64,000 nucleotides of DNA from Shinella sp. XGS7. GTDB taxonomy: Bacteria; Pseudomonadota; Gammaproteobacteria; Burkholderiales; Burkholderiaceae_C. The notes beneath the pieces were generated by a model. It was given only the letters and a program-made list of their open reading frames with translations, made no database searches and was not told the origin of the DNA. Positions 28,439-36,700 of the stretch are shown in pieces. The position numbers were made by a program, and so were the translations under genes. Position 1 is the stretch's first letter, and each line of letters begins with the position of its first letter. Location: assembly GCF_020535565.1 (NCBI RefSeq), contig NZ_CP084758.1, positions 2,135,501 through 2,199,500 of the forward strand, given 5' to 3'.

Positions 28439-29872
28439 TCAGGTCTTCACCGCCCGTGACTTCACCACCTCGTAGCGCGCAAGGGTGCGCTGGCGCGCTT
28501 CGTCATGGCGCACCAGGGGCGGGGCGTAGTCGTCCGGGGCCTCCAGCGGCCCGGCCAGCCAGGGCGCGTGCACCAGCTTGGGGGGCAGGGCGGCCAGCTG
28601 GGGCAGGTAGCGGCGGATGAAGCGGCCCTCGGGGTCGAACTTCTCGCTCTGGCTCACGGGGTTGAAGATGCGGAAATAGGGCTGGGCGTCGCAGCCGCTG
28701 GAGGCGGCCCATTGCCAGCCGCCGTTGTTGGCGGCCAGGTCGAAGTCCAGCAGCTGTTCGGCGAAGTAGCGCTCGCCCCAGCGCCAGTCCACGCCCAGGT
28801 CCTTGATCAGGAAGCTGGCCGTCACCATGCGCAGGCGGTTGTGCATATAGCCGGTGCTGTTGAGCTGGTGCATGGCGGCGTCCACCAGGGGGTAGCCGGT
28901 CTCGCCGCGGCACCAGGCGCCAAAAAGGCGCTCGGCCTCGGGGCCCTGTTCCCAGACGATCTTGTCGTACTCGGGGCGGAAGGCGCCGCCCATGGCATGG
29001 GGCCAGTGGTGCATGACCTGGTGGTAGAAGTCGCGCCAGATCAGCTCCGAGAGCCAGACCTCGGCGCCGCGCTCGCCCGCGGCCATGCGCTGCCAGGCCT
29101 CGCGCGCCAGGCGGCGGATCGAGACCGTGCCGAAACGCAGGTGCACGCTCAGATAGCTGGGGCCCTTCACGGCCGGGAAGTCGCGGGCCTGGTCGTAGCG
29201 GTCAATGCGGTGCAAGAAGTCCTCGAACAAGGCTTCGGCCTTGTCGGCCGCCAGATGCTCGGCCAGGCCGGCGTCCTGGAAACCGATGTCCGCGAGGCTG
29301 GGCACGCCTTGCGCCAGGGCATGGGAGGCCAGGGCCTCGGCGTAGCGCGCCACCGGGTAGGCGCGCAGGTAGAACTCGTCCACCTTCTTGAGCCAGGCGT
29401 TCTTGTAGGGCGTGAACACGGCATAGGGCTTGCCGGCGCCGGTGAGCAGCTCGCTGCGCTCGAAGATCACATGGTCCTTGAAGCTGTGCCAGGCGCGGCC
29501 CTGGGCGGCCAGGGCCTGGGCCACGGCGGCGTCGCGGGCCAGGGCCTGGGGCTCGTCGTCATGGTTGGCGAACACGGCCTGCACGCCCAGCTCGACCGCC
29601 AGGCGCGGGATCTCCTCGGCGGCCGGGCCGTGGCGCACGATCAGGGCGCCGCCCTGCGCACGCAGCTGCGCGTCCAGCCGCTGCAGGGCCTGCAGGATGA
29701 ACTGGACCCGGCGGTCGGCCCGGGGCAGGGCCTCCAGGATGGCCGTGTCCAGCACGAAGACGCAGAAAACCCGGCGCGCCTGGCGCAGGGCGTGGTAAAG
29801 GGCGGCCTGGTCATCCAGGCGCAGATCGCGCCGGAACCAGACCAGGGCTTGGTGCAAAGTCTTTCTGCTCAT
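28439..29872 (-). CDS. phrB: Deoxyribodipyrimidine photolyase
   Basis: A 477-residue class I CPD photolyase that uses FAD and blue light to split cyclobutane pyrimidine dimers. It has the N-terminal antenna domain (ALVWFRRDLRLDDQAALYHA), the FAD region (GPSYLSVHLRFGTVSIRRLA, WLSELIWRDFYHQVMHHWP), the VDAAMHQLNSTGYMHNRLRM block and the electron-transfer Trp region (GGWQWAASSGCDAQPYFRIF). The ATG at 29872 fits the family start (MSRKTLHQALVWFRRDLR); an upstream in-frame start would run into the divergent yqgE gene. yqgE starts 23 bp away in the opposite direction. Confidence 0.96.
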   Translation of the reverse strand: MSRKTLHQALVWFRRDLRLDDQAALYHALRQARRVFCVFVLDTAILEALPRADRRVQFILQALQRLDAQLRAQGGALIVRHGPAAEEIPRLAVELGVQAVFANHDDEPQALARDAAVAQALAAQGRAWHSFKDHVIFERSELLTGAGKPYAVFTPYKNAWLKKVDEFYLRAYPVARYAEALASHALAQGVPSLADIGFQDAGLAEHLAADKAEALFEDFLHRIDRYDQARDFPAVKGPSYLSVHLRFGTVSIRRLAREAWQRMAAGERGAEVWLSELIWRDFYHQVMHHWPHAMGGAFRPEYDKIVWEQGPEAERLFGAWCRGETGYPLVDAAMHQLNSTGYMHNRLRMVTASFLIKDLGVDWRWGERYFAEQLLDFDLAANNGGWQWAASSGCDAQPYFRIFNPVSQSEKFDPEGRFIRRYLPQLAALPPKLVHAPWLAGPLEAPDDYAPPLVRHDEARQRTLARYEVVKSRAVKT

Positions 29873-29894
29873 GGCCAGAGAATAAAATGCCTGC

Positions 29895-30473
29895 ATGTCC
29901 AAGCACCAGATGGCCCTCACCAACCAGTTCCTGATCGCCATGCCGGGCATGGCGGACGACAGCTTTGCCGGCACGGTCATCTACCTGTGCGAGCACAACG
30001 ACAAGGGGGCCCTGGGCCTGGTGATCAACAAGCCCATCTCCCTGACCCTGGGCAATCTCTTCGAGAAGGTGGACCTGAGCCTGCCCGACGAGGCCCTGGC
30101 CGCGCGGCCGGTGTTCTACGGCGGCCCGGTGCAGACCGAGCGCGGCTTCGTGCTGCACGAGCCCCTGGACGAGGAGGGCGGCCACTACAACGCCACCCTG
30201 GCCGTGCCGGGCGGCCTGGAGATGACCACCAGCCGCGATGTGCTGGAGGCCCTGGCCAATGGCGCCGGCCCCAAGAAGCTGCTGGTGACCCTGGGCTACA
30301 GCGGCTGGGCCGCCGGCCAGCTCGAGGAGGAGATCGGCCGCAATGGCTGGCTCACCGTAGACGCTCAGCCGGCCATCATCTTCGACACCCCGGTCGAGCA
30401 GCGCTACGACAAGGCCCTGTCCCTGCTGGGCATCGACCCGCGCATGCTCAGCATGGACGCCGGGCACGCATGA
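29895..30473 (+). CDS. yqgE: YqgE/AlgH family protein (DUF179)
   Basis: A 192-residue protein of the UPF0301 family. It has the family opening LTNQFLIAMPGMADDSFAGT, the block HNDKGALGLVINKPI, the VFYGGPVQTERGFVLH motif and the C-terminal GYSGWAAGQLEEEI. Its biochemical role is not established; its place before ruvX is conserved across proteobacteria. The stop overlaps the ruvX ATG (ATGA), so the two are translationally coupled. Confidence 0.93.
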   Translation: MSKHQMALTNQFLIAMPGMADDSFAGTVIYLCEHNDKGALGLVINKPISLTLGNLFEKVDLSLPDEALAARPVFYGGPVQTERGFVLHEPLDEEGGHYNATLAVPGGLEMTTSRDVLEALANGAGPKKLLVTLGYSGWAAGQLEEEIGRNGWLTVDAQPAIIFDTPVEQRYDKALSLLGIDPRMLSMDAGHA

Positions 30474-30907
30474 TGGCGGCCGCTCCCACGCCCGCCAAGC
30501 CCCTTTCTGCCGCCACCCCGGCCACCGCGCAGTCTCTTCTGGCATTTGATTTCGGCACCCGCCGGGTGGGCGTGGCCACGGGCACGCGCTTCAGCGGCAC
30601 GGGCCAGCCCCTGCGCAGCATCCAGCAGGAGGGCGAGGCGCGTTTCGAGGCGATTGCCCGCCTGATCCAGGAATGGCAGCCCGACGCCCTGGTGATCGGC
30701 GTGCCCTTCCATCCCGATGGGGCCGAGCACGAAGTCACGCTGCGGGCGCGCAAATTCGGCCGCCAGCTCAAAAGCCGCTTCCGCCTGCCCGTCTACGAGG
30801 TGGACGAGCGCTACACCAGCGTCGAGGCCGAGAGCCAGGGCGCGCGCGATATCGACGCGGCCTCGGCCGCGCTGATTCTTGAACAATTCTTCCGGGAACA
30901 CCCATGA
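30470..30907 (+). CDS. ruvX: Putative pre-16S rRNA nuclease / Holliday junction resolvase-like RuvX (YqgF)
   Basis: A 145-residue RNase H-fold nuclease that in E. coli matures the 5' end of 16S rRNA. The catalytic acidic positions are visible: FDFGTRRVGVATG (first Asp), VIGVPFHPDG, VYEVDERYTSVEAE, and RDIDAASAALILEQ with the last Asp. Two tandem ATGs at 30470 and 30473 are possible starts; the first overlaps the yqgE stop by 4 bp. An N-terminal extension of about 22 Ala/Pro/Thr-rich residues precedes the conserved fold. The stop overlaps pyrR by 4 bp. Confidence 0.93.
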   Translation: MMAAAPTPAKPLSAATPATAQSLLAFDFGTRRVGVATGTRFSGTGQPLRSIQQEGEARFEAIARLIQEWQPDALVIGVPFHPDGAEHEVTLRARKFGRQLKSRFRLPVYEVDERYTSVEAESQGARDIDAASAALILEQFFREHP

Positions 30908-31398
30908 GCACACTTCTCCTCGATGCCGAGGCGCTCTACACCGACCTTCTGCGCGGTGTGCAGCGGCTGCTGCAGCCCAACACCGCCCTGGTGGGCATCT
31001 GGTCGGGCGGCGCCTGGCTGGCCGAGCGCCTGCAGAAGGACCTGGGCCTGGCGGGCGCGCCCGGCGTGATCTCCAGCGCCCTGCACCGCGATGACTTCGG
31101 CTCCAAGGGCATGAGCGCCGCGGCCGACCACACCAAGCTGCCCTTCGAGGTGGAGGGGCGTCCCATCCTGCTGATCGACGATGTGCTCTACACCGGCCGC
31201 ACCACGCGCGCGGTGATCAACGAGCTCTTCGACTTCGGCCGCCCCGCCAGCGTGACCCTGGCCGTGCTGGTGGACCGGGGCGGACGTCAGCTGCCCATCG
31301 AGCCGGCCTTCTCGGCCGCGCGCGTCACGCTGGCGGTGGAGCAGAAGCTGCGCCTGGCCCGCGACGCCGAGGGCCGCTTCAGCTTCGACGTGAAGTGA
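30904..31398 (+). CDS. pyrR: PyrR: pyrimidine operon regulator / uracil phosphoribosyltransferase-like
   Basis: A 164-residue type I phosphoribosyltransferase. The PRPP-binding loop is [30 protein letters not shown] and [10 protein letters not shown] match PyrR. In Gram-positives PyrR binds pyr mRNA to attenuate transcription; in proteobacteria it sits in the pyrR-pyrB-pyrX group and its regulatory mode is less clear. I see no obvious attenuator hairpin with T-run in the 20 bp before pyrB. It is coupled by a 4-bp overlap to ruvX. Confidence 0.93.
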   Translation: MSTLLLDAEALYTDLLRGVQRLLQPNTALVGIWSGGAWLAERLQKDLGLAGAPGVISSALHRDDFGSKGMSAAADHTKLPFEVEGRPILLIDDVLYTGRTTRAVINELFDFGRPASVTLAVLVDRGGRQLPIEPAFSAARVTLAVEQKLRLARDAEGRFSFDVK

Positions 31399-31418
31399 GG
31401 CCGGGGAGGGAACACACC

Positions 31419-32381
31419 ATGCTGAGCAAACGAAACCCCCAACTGAACAAGCACGGCGAGCTGATCCATCTGCTCTCCATCGAAGGCCTGCCGCAGGCGG
31501 TGATCCACCAGATCCTGGACACGGCCGGCACCTTTCTCTCGGTCAATGACCGCGAGGTCAAGAAGGTGCCGCTGCTGCGCGGCAAGTCGGTCTTCAATCT
31601 CTTCTTCGAGAACAGCACCCGCACCCGCACCACCTTCGAGATCGCGGCCAAGCGCCTCTCGGCCGATGTGCTGAATCTGGACATCGCGCGCAGTTCCACG
31701 GCCAAGGGCGAGACCCTGCTGGACACGGTGGCCAATCTGAGTGCCATGCACGCGGACATGTTCGTGGTGCGCCACAGCGAATCGGGCGCGCCCTATCTGA
31801 TCGCCCAGCACTGCGCGCCGCATGTGCATGTGGTGAACGCGGGTGACGGCCGCCACGCCCACCCGACCCAGGGCCTGCTCGATATGTACACGATCAGGCA
31901 CTACAAGAAGGACTTCCGCCATCTGACCGTGGCCATCGTGGGCGACATCGTGCACTCGCGCGTGGCCCGCTCCGACATCCACGCGCTCAACATCCTGGGC
32001 GTGCCCGAGATCCGCGCCGTGGGCCCCAAGACCCTGGTGCCGGGCGACCTCAAGGACATGGGCGTGCGCGTCTGCCACGACATGGCCGAGGGCATACGCG
32101 ATGCCGACGTCATCATCATGCTGCGCCTGCAGAACGAGCGCATGAGCGGCGCCATGCTGCCCAGCGCCGGTGAGTTCTTCAAGAACTTCGGCCTCACGCC
32201 CGAGAAGCTGGCCCTGGCCAAGCCCGACGCCATCGTGATGCACCCGGGCCCGATCAACCGCGGCGTGGAGATCGACTCCGCCGTGGCCGATGGCAAGCAG
32301 AGCGTGATCCTGCCGCAGGTGACCTTCGGCATCGCGGTCCGCATGGCCGTCATGAGCATCCTCGCTGGGAACGAAGCATGA
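31419..32381 (+). CDS. pyrB: Aspartate carbamoyltransferase catalytic subunit
   Basis: PyrB joins carbamoyl phosphate and L-aspartate, the committed step of pyrimidine synthesis. The 320-residue chain has the carbamoyl-phosphate motif [12 protein letters not shown], the second active-site stretch [32 protein letters not shown], and the aspartate loop RLQNERM. Pro-Gly-Pro near the end ([12 protein letters not shown]) is typical. The ATG at 31419 has GGGGAGGG upstream; an upstream in-frame start would overlap pyrR. No pyrI is adjacent; instead pyrX follows with a 4-bp overlap, as in the dodecameric PyrB-PyrX type of ATCase. Confidence 0.96.
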   Translation: MLSKRNPQLNKHGELIHLLSIEGLPQAVIHQILDTAGTFLSVNDREVKKVPLLRGKSVFNLFFENSTRTRTTFEIAAKRLSADVLNLDIARSSTAKGETLLDTVANLSAMHADMFVVRHSESGAPYLIAQHCAPHVHVVNAGDGRHAHPTQGLLDMYTIRHYKKDFRHLTVAIVGDIVHSRVARSDIHALNILGVPEIRAVGPKTLVPGDLKDMGVRVCHDMAEGIRDADVIIMLRLQNERMSGAMLPSAGEFFKNFGLTPEKLALAKPDAIVMHPGPINRGVEIDSAVADGKQSVILPQVTFGIAVRMAVMSILAGNEA

Positions 32382-33688
32382 AGATCCTGATCAAGAACGG
32401 CCGGCTGATCGACCCGGCTTCCGGCCTGGACCGCCAGGGCGATCTGGCCATTGCGGCCGGCCGCATCGTGGCCCTGGGCGATGTGCCGGCCGATTTCGAG
32501 GCCGCCCGCGTCATCGACGCCAGCGGCCTGGTGGTGGCGCCCGGCCTGGTGGACCTGGCGGCGCGCCTGCGCGAGCCGGGCCTGGAGCAGCGCGGCATGC
32601 TGGAGAGCGAGCTGGCCGCGGCCGCGGCCGGCGGCGTGACCAGCCTGGTCTGCCCGCCCGACACCGACCCCGCCCTGGACGAACCGGGCCTGGTGGAGAT
32701 GCTCAAGTTCCGCGCCCGCAAGCTTAGTCGCTGCCGCCTCTTCCCCCTGGGTGCCCTGACCCGGGGCCTGGACGGCGAGGTGCTGACCGAGATGGCCGAG
32801 CTGACCGAGGCCGGCTGCGTGGGCTTCGGCCAGGCCGAGCGCCCGATCAAGAACACCCAGTTCCTGACCCGCGCCTTCCAGTACGCCGCCACCTATGACT
32901 ACGCGGTCTGGCTGCGCCCGCTGGACCCCTGGCTGTCCGGCGGCGTGGCCGCCAGCGGCGCCGTGGCCACCCGCCTGGGCCTGGCCGGCGTGCCGGTGAC
33001 GGCCGAGACCATTGCCCTGCACACCATCTTCGAGCTGGTGCGGGCCACCGGCGCGCGCGTGCATCTGTGCCGCCTCTCCAGCGCGGCTGGCGTGGCCCTG
33101 CTGCGCGCGGCCAAGCAGGAGGGACTGCCGGTGACGGCCGATGTGTCCATCAACTCCCTGCACCTGACCGATATGGACATCGGCTTCTTCAACTCCGCGA
33201 TGCGCCTGAACCCGCCGCTGCGCCAGGGCCGCGACCGCGACGCCCTGCGCGCCGCCCTGGCCGACGGCACGCTGGACGCCCTGGTCTCCGACCATATGCC
33301 GGTGGACGAGGACGAGAAGATGCTGCCCTTTGCCGAGGCCACGCCCGGCGCCACCGGCCTGGAGCTGCTGCTGAGCCTGGCCCTCAAATGGGCCGAGGAC
33401 GACAAGCAGCCGCTGGCGCGCGCCCTGGCCACGGTCACGGCCGCGCCGGTGCGCGTGCTGGGCCCGGCCCTGGGCTCGCTGGCGGCCAGCGCCGGCCGCC
33501 TGGTGGAGGGCGGGGTGGCGGATGTCTGCGTCTTTGACGCCCAGACCCGCTGGGCCGTGCGCCCCGAGGCGCTGCTGAGCCAGGGCAAGTACACGCCGTT
33601 TGCGGCGGACGTGAGCGGCTTCGAGCTGCCCGGCCGCGTGCGCTACACCCTGGTGGCCGGCCACATCGCCCACGAATGCGCAGCCTGA
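32378..33688 (+). CDS. pyrX: Dihydroorotase-like protein PyrX (probably non-catalytic ATCase partner)
   Basis: A 436-residue amidohydrolase-fold protein. The metal site expected in dihydroorotase, HxHLREPG, reads AARLREPG here (Ala61 and Arg63 in place of both His), and the later His region reads [12 protein letters not shown] without the usual histidine. The SDHMP segment keeps Asp-His. Loss of the first metal ligands means it very likely lacks dihydroorotase activity. In Pseudomonas and relatives such an inactive copy (pyrC', PyrX) is needed for assembly of the PyrB dodecamer. A functional pyrC must lie elsewhere. It overlaps pyrB by 4 bp and plsC by 13 bp. Confidence 0.9.
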   Translation: MKILIKNGRLIDPASGLDRQGDLAIAAGRIVALGDVPADFEAARVIDASGLVVAPGLVDLAARLREPGLEQRGMLESELAAAAAGGVTSLVCPPDTDPALDEPGLVEMLKFRARKLSRCRLFPLGALTRGLDGEVLTEMAELTEAGCVGFGQAERPIKNTQFLTRAFQYAATYDYAVWLRPLDPWLSGGVAASGAVATRLGLAGVPVTAETIALHTIFELVRATGARVHLCRLSSAAGVALLRAAKQEGLPVTADVSINSLHLTDMDIGFFNSAMRLNPPLRQGRDRDALRAALADGTLDALVSDHMPVDEDEKMLPFAEATPGATGLELLLSLALKWAEDDKQPLARALATVTAAPVRVLGPALGSLAASAGRLVEGGVADVCVFDAQTRWAVRPEALLSQGKYTPFAADVSGFELPGRVRYTLVAGHIAHECAA

Positions 33689-34413
33689 TCGCCGTCTGGC
33701 GCCTGGCCCGTGTCTTCGCGCATGTGCTGCGGGGCCTGCTGATCATCAGCCTGCGCTTCGGCAGCCTGAAGCCCGAGCAGCGCCATGCCCGTGTGGGCGC
33801 CTGGTCGCGCCGCCTGCTGCAGCTGCTGGGCGTGCGCCTGGAGGCGCAGGGCCAGGGACGCCCCGGCGCCAAGCTGCTGGTGGCCAACCATGTGTCCTGG
33901 CTGGACATCGCCGCCATGCACGCGGTGCTGCCCGAGGCGCGCTTCATCTCCAAGGGCGATGTGCGCCACTGGCCGGTGGTGGGGCGCCTGACCGTGGGCG
34001 TGGGCACGCTCTTCATCGAGCGCGCCAGCAAGCGCGATGCGCTGCGCGTGGTGCACCAGACGGCCGAGGCCCTGAAGGCCGGTGACACCGTGGCCGTCTT
34101 CCCCGAGGGCACGACCGGGGCCGGCCCCGAGCTGCTGCCCTTCCACGCCAATCTGCTGCAGGCGGCCATTGCCGCGGAGATGCCCGTCCAGCCGGTGATG
34201 CTGCGCTGGCATGAGCCGCAGGAGCGCTTCAGCAGCAGCGCCCGTTTCATCGGCGACACCAGCCTGGCGCAAAGCCTCTGGCGCATTGCCAGCGCGAAGG
34301 GTCTGGCGGTGCGGGTGCAGGTGCTGCCCGCCCAGGCCACGGCCCATGCGGACCGGCGCGCCCTGTCCGAGCAGCTGCGGGAGCAGCTGAGCAAGGCCCT
34401 GGCCCGGGACTGA
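33676..34413 (+). CDS. plsC: 1-acyl-sn-glycerol-3-phosphate acyltransferase
   Basis: A 245-residue inner-membrane-associated acyltransferase that makes phosphatidic acid from lysophosphatidic acid. Block I is NHVSWLD (NHxxxxD), block II has FISKGDVRHWPVVG, and block III is FPEGTTG. The N-terminal hydrophobic helix (FAHVLRGLLIISLRFG) anchors it. The start lies inside the end of pyrX (13-bp overlap), so it is the last gene of the pyr operon. It could be an ornithine-lipid type acyltransferase instead; the motifs do not separate these. Confidence 0.9.
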   Translation: MRSLIAVWRLARVFAHVLRGLLIISLRFGSLKPEQRHARVGAWSRRLLQLLGVRLEAQGQGRPGAKLLVANHVSWLDIAAMHAVLPEARFISKGDVRHWPVVGRLTVGVGTLFIERASKRDALRVVHQTAEALKAGDTVAVFPEGTTGAGPELLPFHANLLQAAIAAEMPVQPVMLRWHEPQERFSSSARFIGDTSLAQSLWRIASAKGLAVRVQVLPAQATAHADRRALSEQLREQLSKALARD

Positions 34414-34911
34414 GGCCCGCGAGCCCCACCCGGCGCGCCCCTGGGGGGCATGTCCCCGAGCGCTGGCCTTGATCCCGCGGCAGCCGTATTTCACGCGGGT
34501 GGCGGCTTCGCCACGCGCCCGCCGCAATTACTTCACGCCGCCTTGAGGTCCGTCATGGCGCGGCGCGCCGGCGCAGCCTTTCCCCGATAGCATCCGCGGC
34601 GCTCCAGGCCTCGGTCCTGCGGCGCGGGCCTGACGAGGCGCGCCCGCCAGGTGTGGGGGGCCGTCTGCACCGGCACACAAGCGCCGGCTGGGCCGCCATC
34701 GTTTGCACACACCGCGAACGAAGCTGACGGACCGGGTCAGCGTGCCCGGACTGCCAAGACTCGAAAAAAGGGCGAAAAACGCCCCATCAGGGATTCAAGA
34801 CTGCCGCGGGTCTGCCGAAGATCCGGGCAGGGTCGTGGGCGATTGGCGCACCGCTGTGCGCTTCGCGCGACCGCCATATCAACGTAGTGAAAGAGACAAA
34901 GGAAGTAGACC
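34414..34911. other. 498-bp intergenic region, no gene seen
   Basis: No reading frame here looks coding: the candidates are short, without ribosome-binding sites or recognisable motifs. A small perfect hairpin GCGCAC-CGCT-GTGCGC lies at 34846-34861, about 50 bp before the porin start, and the porin has the ribosome-binding site AAGGAAG near 34900-34906. The promoter of the porin gene must lie here, but I cannot point to convincing -35/-10 boxes. There is no clear terminator after plsC. Confidence 0.6.
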
Positions 34912-36147
34912 ATGATGTTGTTGCCCCAGTTTGTCCGCCGCGCCGTGCCGCTGGCCGTCGCCCTGAGCTGCTTTGGCGCCCAGGCCCAGAGCGAAGAGTC
35001 CGCCTTCAGCTTCTCGGGCTTCGGCACCGTGGGTGTGGTGGGGACCAACACCGACAAGGCCCAGTACGTGATCCCGGGCCAGCTGCGCGGGGGCGACAAG
35101 TCCTGGAGCGGCGAGGTCGACACCAAGCTGGGCCTGCAGCTCACCGGCCGCCTGAACCCCATGTTCTCGGCCACCGCCCAGCTGCTGACCAAGCAGAACA
35201 GCGAGGGCAACTGGACGCCCGAGCTGGAATGGGCCTTCGTCAAGGCCCAGGTGAACCCCGCCCTGGCCCTGCGCCTGGGCCGCATGGGCGCGCCCTTCTT
35301 CGCGGTCTCTGACTTCCGTGATGTGGGCTATGCCAACACCTGGCTGCGCCCGCCCATCGATGTCTACGGCCAGGTGCCGGTGAGCCATTTCGACGGTGCT
35401 GACGCCCTGTACCAGACCAGCCTGGGTTCCACCACGCTGAGCGCCCAGGTCTTCGGCGGCGCTTCCAGTTCACATTTCGAGGGCACCAAGCTCAAGCTCA
35501 AGCGCCTGGTGGGTGTGAACGTCACGGCCGAGTTCGACGGCGGCGTGACCCTGCGCCTGGGCCATGCCCAGGGCAAGATCCATGTCTTCAGCAGCACCCT
35601 GGACGGCCTGGTGGGCGCCCTGCGCGGCATCCCGGTGCCGGCCATCGCCGCCGTGGGCAACCAGATCGCCGCCGACGGCAAGGACGCCAGCTTCAGCGGC
35701 CTCGGCATCGCCGTGGACCGCGGTCAGTGGCTGGCCAACTTCGAATACACCAAGCGCCGCACCGATGCCTATGTGCCCGACACCACTGGCTGGTACGGCA
35801 CCGTGGGCCTGCGCTACGGCAAGTTCACGCCCTATGTCACCGTGTCGCGCCTGAAGGTGGACAGCACCAATGTGGGCGCCCTGCCGGCGGCCACCGGCGT
35901 GCCGGCCATCGATGCCGCGCTGCCGACCCTCAAGGGCGGCCTGGCCCAGGTGGTGGCCGGTCAGTTCACCGAGCAGAACACCACGGGCCTGGGCCTGCGC
36001 TGGGACGCCTGGCGCAATATCGCCGTCAAGGCCCAGTACGACCGCATCAACCCCAAGGGCAGCGACGGCCTGTTCACCCGCACCCAGGCCGGCTTCGGCC
36101 AGGACCGGGTGAATGTCTACAGCCTGGCCGTGGACTTCGTGTTCTGA
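34912..36147 (+). CDS. Outer-membrane porin-like beta-barrel protein
   Basis: A 411-residue protein with an N-terminal signal peptide cleaved after about residue 25 (LSCFGAQAQ) and a C-terminal phenylalanine after alternating hydrophobic residues (YSLAVDFVF), the usual end of an outer-membrane barrel. The body is a chain of short beta-strands rich in Gly, Phe, Tyr and Thr (SFSGFGTVGVVGT; WYGTVGLRYGKFTPYV). It resembles the porin-like proteins that precede a small phosphate-binding-like protein in Burkholderiales. Substrate is unknown. The next gene starts 17 bp downstream. Confidence 0.75.
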   Translation: MMLLPQFVRRAVPLAVALSCFGAQAQSEESAFSFSGFGTVGVVGTNTDKAQYVIPGQLRGGDKSWSGEVDTKLGLQLTGRLNPMFSATAQLLTKQNSEGNWTPELEWAFVKAQVNPALALRLGRMGAPFFAVSDFRDVGYANTWLRPPIDVYGQVPVSHFDGADALYQTSLGSTTLSAQVFGGASSSHFEGTKLKLKRLVGVNVTAEFDGGVTLRLGHAQGKIHVFSSTLDGLVGALRGIPVPAIAAVGNQIAADGKDASFSGLGIAVDRGQWLANFEYTKRRTDAYVPDTTGWYGTVGLRYGKFTPYVTVSRLKVDSTNVGALPAATGVPAIDAALPTLKGGLAQVVAGQFTEQNTTGLGLRWDAWRNIAVKAQYDRINPKGSDGLFTRTQAGFGQDRVNVYSLAVDFVF

Positions 36148-36164
36148 GGCGGGAGCAAGACATC

Positions 36165-36605
36165 ATGACGAGCAAGAACGCAATGAACAAGAAGTCGGTC
36201 CTGGTCCTGGCCCTGGGCATGGTCCTGGCGGGCGCCGCCGCCGCCCAGGTGGCGGTGATCGTGAATCCCAAGAACCCCGCGGCCAGCATGACGGCCGATC
36301 AGGTCTCCAACATCTTCCTGGGCAAGAGCAACACCCTGCCCAGCGGCGCCACCGCCGCGGCGGTGGACCAGGCCGAAAGCGCGGCCGTGCGCGAGCAGTT
36401 CTACAGCAAGGTCACGGGCAAGCAGTCGGCCCAGGTCAAGGCGGCCTGGTCGCGCCTGGTGTTCTCGGGCAAGGCCACGCCGCCCAAGGAACTGGCCAGC
36501 AGCGCCGAGGTGAAGAAGTTCGTCGCGGCCAACCCGGACGCCATCGGCTATATCGAGAAATCGGCCGTGGACGGCAGCGTCAAGGCCGTGCTGACGGTGG
36601 ACTGA
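36165..36605 (+). CDS. Small periplasmic PstS-like substrate-binding protein
   Basis: A 146-residue protein with a signal peptide (VLVLALGMVLAGAAAAQ) and one compact domain resembling part of the phosphate ABC transporter substrate-binding fold (VAVIVNPKNPAASMTADQV, IFLGKSNTLPSG, NPDAIGYIEKSAVDGSVK). At less than half the size of PstS it has only one lobe-like unit, so it is not a normal transport receptor, and no ABC permease or ATPase genes are nearby. It sits between a porin and a chemoreceptor. A role as sensor co-receptor or periplasmic scaffold is only an inference. An in-frame ATG at 36183 is an alternative start. Confidence 0.75.
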   Translation: MTSKNAMNKKSVLVLALGMVLAGAAAAQVAVIVNPKNPAASMTADQVSNIFLGKSNTLPSGATAAAVDQAESAAVREQFYSKVTGKQSAQVKAAWSRLVFSGKATPPKELASSAEVKKFVAANPDAIGYIEKSAVDGSVKAVLTVD

Positions 36606-36650
36606 GCGCCGTTCCCGAGCGCTGAGCAAACGACAAGCACTGGGAGTTCA

Positions 36651-36687
36651 CGGCGCGCCGCACCCGCAGAGGGCGGCGCGCCGGTTT
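36651..36687 (+). terminator. Hairpin with short T-run before the chemoreceptor gene
   Basis: Perfect 11-bp arms CGGCGCGCCGC (36651-36661) and GCGGCGCGCCG (36673-36683) with an 11-nt loop are followed by GTTTT. It looks like a rho-independent terminator of the porin/binding-protein unit, but it ends only 14 bp before the chemoreceptor ATG, so it could instead attenuate expression of that gene. Confidence 0.6.
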
Positions 36688-36700
36688 TGGAGCAGAGCGT

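Noticed and set aside
34689-34708. Possible sigma-54 promoter before the porin (TGGG...TTTGCA)
   Set aside because: Spacing between the GG and GC elements is 12-13 bp instead of 10, so the match fails.
34703-34915. Short frames in the 498-bp gap before the porin
   Set aside because: No start signal, no hydrophobic or domain pattern, and base use unlike the neighbouring genes.
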